7,057 nt of DNA from Acidobacteriota bacterium (GTDB lineage Bacteria > Acidobacteriota > Terriglobia > Bryobacterales > Bryobacteraceae): assembly GCA_023380575.1 (NCBI GenBank), contig JAMCRM010000080.1:365-7421 (forward strand), written 5' to 3'. The notes under the pieces were generated by a model. That model saw nothing but the letters and a program-made list of their open reading frames with translations. It had not been told where the DNA came from and made no database searches. This document shows, one piece after another, positions 1 to 5,054 of this stretch. Made by a program: the position numbers and the translations under genes. Every line of letters begins with the position of its first letter. Within the stretch, counting starts at the first letter, position 1.

Positions 1-1145
1 TCGACTTCGGGAACGTCGAGCCCGCGCACTTCCTGACTGCCTCCTTCCATGGTGACGTTAATGCCATCGAGTGCAACGTGCCTGACCGGGTACCCGGGGA
101 TGCCTGTGATTGAGGAGGCCACAGTGGCTCCGGTCGCGACGACGTTCCTGATCGAGACGTTCTCGAGGGAACCGGGGACCGGCCGAGTGAGGCCGCGCCC
201 GCGGTTGCCCAGCCGGAGAAAAATCGGCGTCCGCACACCGCGCATGCTGACGTTTGAGACCACCACCCCGTCGATGCCGGCTCCGTCCACGGATTCGATG
301 GCTATGCCCGAAATGGGCGGCCGTCCGGTTTCACGCGGGAACATCGTGCAATTGCTCAAGGCGACGTTTTTGAAGCCGCCGCTGCTCTCGGTGCCGAATT
401 TGAAGTTATTGCAGTTCGTGCTGAGGACGCAGTTGGTGACCGTAAGGTGTTCGGTCGGCCGGCGGTTCTCCATCCCCATCGACGGGCTTGCCTTGGGACA
501 GATAGCGTCGTCGGCGGAGTCCACGAAACAGTTCGCGATGCGGACGTAGCGCGAGGCGTCCGGGTCGATGCCATCCGCGAAGCCGTTGAGCACCGTGACG
601 CCGTCCACGTCCACATAGTCGCAACCCCAGAAACTGATCGAGTAATTGGGCGAATTCTTTACGGTAATTCCGCGGATGGCGACGTGCCGGCAGAGTTTCA
701 GCGCGATCGTCTTGGGTCCGCGGCGCTTCGTGCGATTCCCGTCGATGGTCCCCTGGCCGAGGATGGCGATGTTGTGGACATTTTCGGCGGTGACGAGCGC
801 GTAACGGAAGTAGGTGGTTTCTTCATCGGAGACCGACTTGAACGGCAGCGGCTCGTACTGGTCGAAATCCGCGTTATCGGGGCTCGCGGACAGTGTGGCG
901 CCGGCCGAAAGGTAAAGAGTTACATTGCTCTTGAGATGGACGGTGCCGCAGAGGTATTTGCCGGGCGGCAGCACGACCACCCCGCCCCCCTGCTTTTCCG
1001 CGGCATCGATGGCGGACTGCACGGCGGCGGTGTCCTTGGCGGCGCCGTCCCCCTTCGCACCGTAAGCGCGGACATCGTGAAACACGGCCCCGGAAAGCGC
1101 CGGTACGGCCAGGAAAAACACACAGAACGGAACGAGTCGCCTCAT
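1..1145 (-). CDS. Secreted GH28-like (polygalacturonase family) right-handed beta-helix enzyme, 3' end outside window
   Basis: Translating the minus strand from the ATG at 1145 gives 381 uninterrupted codons that run off the left edge. Residues 1-20 look like a Sec signal peptide (MRR, then a hydrophobic run, then ALSGA). Residues 21-85 match the N-terminal motif of pectate-lyase/GH28 beta-helix proteins (VFHDVRAYGAKGDG, VVVLPPGKYLCG, LYLSAGATL). Residues 185-220 carry the GH28 core: ADGIDPDAS, with D191, and DSADDAICPK, with D212 and D213, at the positions of the three catalytic aspartates. NNFKFGTESSGGFKN (246-260) sits where polygalacturonases have GHG, so the family histidine is missing, and no RIK motif is seen. 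GGGGAG lies 6 nt upstream of the start. Fold and family are well supported. The substrate (pectin, rhamnogalacturonan or the cell's own polymer) cannot be told. The gene is divergent from the exopolysaccharide operon. Confidence 0.88.
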   Translation of the reverse strand, partial: MRRLVPFCVFFLAVPALSGAVFHDVRAYGAKGDGAAKDTAAVQSAIDAAEKQGGGVVVLPPGKYLCGTVHLKSNVTLYLSAGATLSASPDNADFDQYEPLPFKSVSDEETTYFRYALVTAENVHNIAILGQGTIDGNRTKRRGPKTIALKLCRHVAIRGITVKNSPNYSISFWGCDYVDVDGVTVLNGFADGIDPDASRYVRIANCFVDSADDAICPKASPSMGMENRRPTEHLTVTNCVLSTNCNNFKFGTESSGGFKNVALSNCTMFPRETGRPPISGIAIESVDGAGIDGVVVSNVSMRGVRTPIFLRLGNRGRGLTRPVPGSLENVSIRNVVATGATVASSITGIPGYPVRHVALDGINVTMEGGSQEVRGLDVPEV

Positions 1146-1162
1146 TCGGGTCTCCCCGGAAT

Positions 1163-1184
1163 GCGGCCCGCGTTTCCGGGCCGC
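1163..1184 (-). other. GC-rich hairpin in the 5' leader of the GH28-like gene
   Basis: GCGGCCCG (1163-1170) and CGGGCCGC (1177-1184) form a perfect 8-bp stem with a 6-base loop. It lies about 18 nt upstream of the start codon, just outside the ribosome binding site. No T-run follows it on either strand, so it is not a standard terminator. It overlaps a second possible stem, 1179-1187 with 1199-1207. Confidence 0.4.
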
Positions 1185-1238
1185 GGCGTGAATCGTTTGC
1201 CGCGGCCGGCCGGCAAGCCCATCCCCTTGAAAGGCCCC

Positions 1239-1267
1239 ATTGTACTCGGATTCACACCGCCGCTCAA
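1239..1267 (-). promoter_or_regulatory. Predicted sigma-70-type promoter of the GH28-like gene
   Basis: Reading the minus strand, TTGAGC (1267-1262) is followed after exactly 17 bases by TACAAT (1244-1239), five of six matches to the -10 consensus. Transcription would start near 1232, leaving a leader of about 87 nt before the ATG at 1145. This is a consensus match by eye only. Confidence 0.45.
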
Positions 1268-1304
1268 TGGAATTGGCCACGACAGATGCGCGGCAATTCG
1301 GCCT

Positions 1305-1325
1305 GAGTTTCCGGCGTTGAAACTC
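1305..1325. promoter_or_regulatory. Perfect inverted repeat, candidate operator
   Basis: GAGTTTC (1305-1311) and GAAACTC (1319-1325) are perfect inverted 7-mers with a 7-base centre, a 21-bp dyad typical in size for a dimeric regulator site. The dyad lies upstream of the minus-strand -35 (1262-1267) and about 120 bp upstream of the plus-strand -35. No regulator gene is visible in the window, so the role is a guess. Confidence 0.25.
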
Positions 1326-1448
1326 CGCTTTCATACAATCGATTTGCGGACTATCGATCCCCGGCCTGCGGCAAACTGCGCGGAGATCAATCGAGAGTAG
1401 CTGTCTCAAGTCCCGGAAGTTCAAGTAATAAATGCACAAAAAAACGGC

Positions 1449-1477
1449 TTGACAAATGCCCAGTCAGTCCGCATGAT
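1449..1477 (+). promoter_or_regulatory. Predicted sigma-70-type promoter of the exopolysaccharide operon
   Basis: A perfect -35 hexamer TTGACA (1449-1454) is followed after 17 bases by CATGAT (1472-1477), which matches four of six -10 positions. An AT-rich stretch (1424-1446) lies just upstream and could act as an UP-like element. Transcription from about 1484 would give a leader of about 198 nt before the export gene. The perfect -35 and ideal spacing support it; the -10 is only fair. Confidence 0.45.
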
Positions 1478-1511
1478 TACCACGGATATTAAAAGGTACC
1501 GATAAAACAAT

Positions 1512-1580
1512 CCGCCTCCGTTGAGCGCCGGAACTTTCCCCGGGGGAGGGTTCTGCAAGCGTGGGGGCGGTAGCCTGCCC
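1512..1580 (+). promoter_or_regulatory. Structured 5' leader of the exopolysaccharide operon (candidate cis-acting RNA)
   Basis: Three pairings can be read. A long hairpin at 1529-1555 is centred on GAACTTTCCCC (1531-1541) against GGGGAGGGTTC (1543-1553), with G-U pairs. An enclosing helix pairs CCGCCTCC (1512-1519) with GGGGGCGG (1563-1570). A third hairpin pairs GGGCGG (1565-1570) with CTGCCC (1575-1580) around a TAGC loop. The last two use the same bases and exclude each other, which is what a switch could look like. I could not match it to a known riboswitch family. High GC makes chance pairing easy. Confidence 0.25.
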
Positions 1581-1681
1581 TGATATTGTTCCTGTGACCC
1601 GAGGTTCCCCGCCTGACGGACGGAGAAGTGTCCCCAGCCAGACAGCCTGCTACGTTATCGCACGATCCGATGGATGGTCCT

Positions 1682-2659
1682 ATGAAAGCCGTGTTTGTAC
1701 TCTTCCCCTGCGCGCTTGTCTGTTTCGGACTGCTCGCTCCGGCACAGTCGCCGGATGCCGGCTCCCCCCTCATGCAAAAGAGCGCCGATCGAGCCACATA
1801 CGTGCTCGGACCCGGCGACCAGATTTCAATCCGCGTTCTTGAAGTGGAGGAGATCAATGATAAACCCGTGCGCATCGATCTGAGCGGTTATGTACGGCTG
1901 CCGCTGGTTGGCCGTGTACGCGCCGGCGGCCTCACCGTCGAGCAGTTCGAGGCGAACCTGACGCGGAGCCTGACGGCTTATGTGCGCAAGCCCGACGTGT
2001 CCGTAGCCGTCACCGAGTATCACAGCCAGCCTGTTTCGGTTATCGGAGCCGTGAAAACCCCTGGGGTTCATCAACTGGAGGGCCGCAAAACGCTTATTGA
2101 AATTCTTTCGATGGCCGGAGGCCTGGACGTTACAGCCGGCCCCAAGGTGAAGATCACACGCCGGGCGGAATGGGGGCCGATCCCTCTCGCAACAGCAAGC
2201 CGCGCCCAAGGCGGAGATTTCAGCGTCGCCGAAGTGAATCTGAAAGATCTCATCGATGCGCAGAACCCGGAATGCAACATCGTTATCCTGCCGCACGATG
2301 TTATCTCGGTGCCGCGAGCCGAGATGATCTATGTGGTCGGCCAAGTCCTGCGATCGGGCGGCTACGTCCTGAACGAACACGAAGCGATGACCGTTTTGCA
2401 GGCGCTGACGCTGGCCGGCGGACTCGATAGGACCGCTTCGCCGAAAAACGCACGCATTCTGCGCAGCACGGCCGGGGCAGCCGAGCGGACCGAGATCAGC
2501 GTGAACTTGCAGAAGATTCTGGAGGGCAAGGGCGCGGACTTGCCCATGCGGCCGGAGGACATCCTGTTTGTGCCGACCAGCACTCCGAAGAAAGCCGCCA
2601 TCCGCGCGATCGAAACCGCCATTCAAATCGGCACCGGGGTGGTCATCTGGAGAAGGTGA
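1682..2659 (+). CDS. Polysaccharide biosynthesis/export protein (Wza/EpsE-like, SLBB domains)
   Basis: A 325-residue outer-membrane polysaccharide export protein, the exit channel component of Wzx/Wzy-type capsule and exopolysaccharide systems. Residues 1-22 form a Sec signal peptide (MKAVFVLF start, then LLAPAQ); no lipobox cysteine is seen. Residues 38-112 are a Poly_export domain (YVLGPGDQISIRVLE, IDLSGYVRLPLVGRV, VRKPDVSVAV). SLBB-type repeats follow at about 117-160 (VSVIGAVKTPGVHQLEG, LSMAGGL) and 216-262 (IYVVGQVLRSGGYVL, LTLAGGL). The last 20 residues form a hydrophobic or amphipathic helix ending in WRR, like the pore helix of Wza (inferred). The ATG at 1682 was chosen because it puts the signal peptide at the N-terminus. 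A GTG at 1628 or ATG at 1670 is also in frame and would add 18 or 4 residues. The start has only a weak GGA upstream (1672-1674). First gene of the operon. Confidence 0.9.
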   Translation: MKAVFVLFPCALVCFGLLAPAQSPDAGSPLMQKSADRATYVLGPGDQISIRVLEVEEINDKPVRIDLSGYVRLPLVGRVRAGGLTVEQFEANLTRSLTAYVRKPDVSVAVTEYHSQPVSVIGAVKTPGVHQLEGRKTLIEILSMAGGLDVTAGPKVKITRRAEWGPIPLATASRAQGGDFSVAEVNLKDLIDAQNPECNIVILPHDVISVPRAEMIYVVGQVLRSGGYVLNEHEAMTVLQALTLAGGLDRTASPKNARILRSTAGAAERTEISVNLQKILEGKGADLPMRPEDILFVPTSTPKKAAIRAIETAIQIGTGVVIWRR

Positions 2660-2663
2660 AGCC

Positions 2664-3998
2664 GTGCCAAACGAAATACAGCTTCCGCCTGGCGATGGCA
2701 CGCCGCAGCCGGCGCGACTTGTTTCCTACCAGCCCGGTCCCGGACCATTTCACTACGTGGAGATGCCCGATGACGGCTCATTCCGGGAGACGCCGGGCGG
2801 CCTGGCCGAGTATTGGCAGATTCTCCGCCGGCGAAAGGGCGCGCTGGTTCTGGCCGCTTTTGCCGGAGCCCTGATGGCTCTTCTTGTGACGCTTCCGCAA
2901 ACTCCCGTTTATCGGGGCGAGACGTCGATCGAAGTGCTGGGCATAAACGAGAATTTCCTCAACATGCGCGACGTCAACCCCAATTCCACGGGCGGCGCGG
3001 CGTATCCACCCGAATACGACATTCAGACCCAGGTGCGCATCCTGCAAAGCCGCCCGCTGCTGGAAACGGTGGTGCGCAAGACGAATCTGGCACAGCGGAT
3101 GGCGTCCGTGCGGCCGCCCCGAGTCCTCAGCGCAGTGCGGAAGGCGCTGGGCTCCGAGCAGCCGCCGTTATCACCGGCCGAGCAGGCGCTCAACATGGCC
3201 GTGCGGGATCTGAAAATCCGGACGCAACCGAACACACGCGTGATTGAGATCTGGTACGACTCCACCGATCCTCGTTTGGCGGCCGAGTTCGCCAACACGC
3301 TGGCGAACGAATTCATCGAGTACAACCTGCGAGAACGCTGGGCAACGAGCCAGCACACGAGCGACTGGCTGACGCGGCAATTGGAAGCGCTGAAAACCAA
3401 GCTCGAAAAATCCGAAGCGCAACTGCAGAGTTACGCGCGGCGCTCCGGGCTGGTGATCACATCGGAAACGGGGAACGTCACCGAGGAGCGATTACGCCAG
3501 ATTCAGGACGAACTCTCAAAAGCGCAGGCGGACCGCATCGTCCGGCAGTCGCAGTACGAGCTTGCAACGCAGGCATCGCCCGATTCGCTGCCCCAAGTGC
3601 TCGAAGACCCGGGCTTGCGCGAGTATCACAACAAACTTACTGAGTTGCGCCGGCAACTGGCCGAACTGACTTCCACGCTGACACCGGCCCATCCGAAGGT
3701 GATCAAACTGGAGGCGCAGATCAAGACCCTGCAATCGGCCCTGGAACGCGCCCGCGCCAACATCATCGACCGGATTCGCAACGAATACGCCGCCGCCAGA
3801 CGGCGTGAAAAGCTGCTGGCCGGCGATTACGAACGCCAGACGCGCCATATCTCCGCCGAAGCGGCCCGCCTCAGCCGTTACAGCCTGCTGAAGCGGGAAG
3901 TCGATACGACGCGCCAGCTTTACGACAGCCTGTTGCAGCGGGTCAAGGAGGCCAGCCTGGCCTCGGCGCTGCGCGCCACCAACATCCGCGTCATCTAA
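2664..3998 (+). CDS. Wzz/GumC-type chain-length determinant, N-terminal part of a BY-kinase interrupted by an in-frame stop
   Basis: 444 codons from the GTG at 2664, which has GGAGAAGG at 2649-2656 and lies 4 nt after the export gene's stop, so translation is probably coupled. After a proline-rich N-terminus comes a first membrane helix at about 59-77, then a Wzz-type periplasmic domain (VYRGETSIEVLG, IQTQVRILQSRPLLE, IEIWYDSTDPRLAAEFAN). Long coiled coils span about 235-300 and 318-405. A GNVR-like segment at 407-444 (SLLKREVDTTRQLYDSLLQR) leads up to RVI and then TAA. The family normally continues with an (I)RV(I/V)-x-PAE-P-type linker, a second membrane helix and the kinase. All of these are present in the same frame beyond the stop, so this product lacks its second anchor. 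It would set polymer chain length together with the kinase part. The upstream in-frame GTG at 2568 lies inside the export gene and is not preferred. Confidence 0.88.
   Translation: MPNEIQLPPGDGTPQPARLVSYQPGPGPFHYVEMPDDGSFRETPGGLAEYWQILRRRKGALVLAAFAGALMALLVTLPQTPVYRGETSIEVLGINENFLNMRDVNPNSTGGAAYPPEYDIQTQVRILQSRPLLETVVRKTNLAQRMASVRPPRVLSAVRKALGSEQPPLSPAEQALNMAVRDLKIRTQPNTRVIEIWYDSTDPRLAAEFANTLANEFIEYNLRERWATSQHTSDWLTRQLEALKTKLEKSEAQLQSYARRSGLVITSETGNVTEERLRQIQDELSKAQADRIVRQSQYELATQASPDSLPQVLEDPGLREYHNKLTELRRQLAELTSTLTPAHPKVIKLEAQIKTLQSALERARANIIDRIRNEYAAARRREKLLAGDYERQTRHISAEAARLSRYSLLKREVDTTRQLYDSLLQRVKEASLASALRATNIRVI
3996..3998 (+). other. In-frame TAA splitting a Wzc-like gene
   Basis: The stop falls between ATNIRVI and AAEPPKVPYKP. 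The frame stays open from 3999 to 5006 and encodes the linker, the second membrane helix (about 4038-4100) and the kinase. No ATG, GTG or TTG occurs in frame from 3999 to 4082, so this stretch has no start of its own. A single base change from TCA or GAA, among others, would give TAA; no frameshift is needed. Confidence 0.85.
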
Positions 3999-4082
3999 GC
4001 CGCCGAACCGCCGAAGGTTCCCTACAAGCCCCGGCCGGCACTAAATTCAGTTCTCGGCCTGCTGCTTGGCGGCGTTCTGGGA

Positions 4083-5006
4083 ATGGGGTTCATTGTTTTC
4101 CGCGAACGCATGAATCGCAGCTTCCAGGAGCCCGGCGACGCACACCTATGCTTAGGCGTAAATGAGATCGGCGTGATTCCTTCGGCGTACGCGGATCGGG
4201 AGCGGAACTTTCGCCTGCGCGGCCTCAAAGCGGTCGTGGACGCGGGACGGCGTCTCAACGGGTCCGTGCCGGCCGGGCAAACAACAGGTTCGGGCCAGGT
4301 CGAGTTGGTTGCGTGGAACAAGCCTTCCGTCGTCGCTGATTCGTTCCGCCTGGTGCTCACCTCCATTCTGTTCGGGGATCGTCATGGCAGCCCCCGGGTG
4401 ATTGTGCTGTCCAGCGCGAATCCGAAGGAAGGCAAGACGACGGTGATCAGCAATCTCGCCGTGGCCATCGCGGAAGCCAATCAGCGGGTGCTGCTCATCG
4501 ATGGAGACATGCGCAGGCCCCGCATCCACGAAATATTCGGGGTGGAAAACGGCCCGGGCGTTGCCGACCTGCTGCGGGAGCTAAACCCACTGGACGCCGC
4601 ATCGGTCAAGCGGCTCGTACGGGCCAGCGGGATCCCCAATCTCTCGCTGCTCACCAGCGGCCATTCGGATTTGGCCGCAATGAACCTGGTGTATTCTCCG
4701 CGCCTGGAGGAAGCGGTGCATTTCCTCCGGCAGGACTACGACATAGTTCTCATTGACTCGCCGCCGGCGCTCCAGATGGCGGATGCGCGCGTGCTGGCCC
4801 GTTGCGCCGACGCGGTGATCCTCGTCGTACGCGCCCAGCGGACGATGCGCGACGCTGCCAAGCTCGCCTGCGAGCGGTTTGCGCAGGACGGGACGCACAT
4901 CTTCGGCGCCATCCTGAATGACTGGGAGCCGCAGGAGAGTCCCTCCTACGCTTACCGCAAGTATTACGACCACTATCACAGTTACTACGGCGGGAAGAGA
5001 GAATAA
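4083..5006 (+). CDS. BY-kinase (CpsD/CapB/Wzc-type tyrosine autokinase) domain, C-terminal part of the split gene
   Basis: 307 residues from the first possible start after the stop. The polypeptide opens at the end of the second membrane helix (MGFIVFRERMNRS) and continues into a cytoplasmic P-loop kinase. The Walker A-like motif SSANPKEGKTT includes K118. Walker A' is VLLIDGDMRRP (136-146), with D140 and D142. Walker B is IVLIDSPP (221-228). The tail at 289-302 has seven tyrosines (SYAYRKYYDHYHSYY), the autophosphorylation cluster of BY-kinases, which control polymer length and export. The start is doubtful: no good ribosome binding site precedes 4083, and ATG 4110 is no better. The sequence is in frame with 2664-3998, and together they make a normal-length Wzc-like protein. 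All kinase motifs are intact, with no second lesion. Function as a separate protein, like CapB in Firmicutes, is possible but unproven. Confidence 0.87.
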   Translation: MGFIVFRERMNRSFQEPGDAHLCLGVNEIGVIPSAYADRERNFRLRGLKAVVDAGRRLNGSVPAGQTTGSGQVELVAWNKPSVVADSFRLVLTSILFGDRHGSPRVIVLSSANPKEGKTTVISNLAVAIAEANQRVLLIDGDMRRPRIHEIFGVENGPGVADLLRELNPLDAASVKRLVRASGIPNLSLLTSGHSDLAAMNLVYSPRLEEAVHFLRQDYDIVLIDSPPALQMADARVLARCADAVILVVRAQRTMRDAAKLACERFAQDGTHIFGAILNDWEPQESPSYAYRKYYDHYHSYYGGKRE

Positions 5007-5007
5007 A

Positions 5008-5031
5008 CGCTCGCTCACGCTCGCGGCTCGG
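5008..5031 (+). repeat. CGCTCG-rich intergenic motif, possible dispersed repeat
   Basis: Right after the kinase stop lies a low-complexity run with CGCTCG at 5008-5013 and 5018-5023, then CGGCTCGG. Such CGCTCGCTCACGCTCGCGG-like strings resemble repeats I recall between genes in some Acidobacteriota and Planctomycetes genomes. Only one copy is in this window, so repeat status is unproven. Confidence 0.3.
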
Positions 5032-5049
5032 TATCGAGTTCGGAGCCGC
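5023..5049 (+). promoter_or_regulatory. Hairpin covering the ribosome binding site of the ligase gene
   Basis: GCGGCTC (5023-5029) pairs perfectly with GAGCCGC (5043-5049) across a 13-base loop. The right arm contains most of the GGAG (5042-5045) that serves the ATG at 5055. A smaller competing hairpin, CTCG (5027-5030) with CGAG (5035-5038) around GTAT, would free it. This may limit translation of the ligase relative to the genes upstream. There is no T-run, so it is not a terminator. Confidence 0.3.
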
Positions 5050-5054
5050 TCGCC

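Larger units (their letters stand above)
1146..1681. other. Divergent intergenic regulatory region between the GH28-like gene and the exopolysaccharide operon
   Basis: No convincing gene is seen in these 536 bases. They hold one promoter candidate per direction, a GC-rich stretch with overlapping hairpins on the GH28 side (1163-1214), a perfect 7-bp inverted repeat (1305-1325), two ATCGAT sites (1338-1343 and 1353-1358), an AT-rich stretch near 1424-1446, and a structured leader before the export gene. The composition is less uniformly GC-rich than the flanking genes, as expected of non-coding DNA. Both genes could share control from here. Confidence 0.6.

Noticed and set aside
1163..1184. 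Rho-independent terminator
   Set aside because: The hairpin lacks a T-run on both strands and lies in a 5' leader, not after a gene.
447..1400. Long plus-strand open frame across the GH28-like gene and intergenic region
   Set aside because: It is antisense to a protein with clear family motifs, its translation shows no recognisable domain, and it runs into non-coding DNA. High GC readily opens such frames.
1485..1681. Known c-di-GMP (GEMM) or cobalamin riboswitch before the export gene
   Set aside because: The conserved GEMM strings (GGACGCAAAGCC-like, tetraloop receptor) and the cobalamin box were looked for and not found.
1682..1760. Lipoprotein signal in the export protein
   Set aside because: The cysteines at residues 10 and 14 lie inside the hydrophobic core and lack a proper lipobox; a standard signal peptide fits better.
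1826..2701. Minus-strand open frame of about 290 residues
   Set aside because: It mirrors the export gene, which has unmistakable Poly_export and SLBB motifs; the antisense translation resembles nothing known.
3990..4090. Frameshift as the cause of the split kinase
   Set aside because: The frame is identical on both sides of the stop, so a single sense codon in place of TAA restores the gene.
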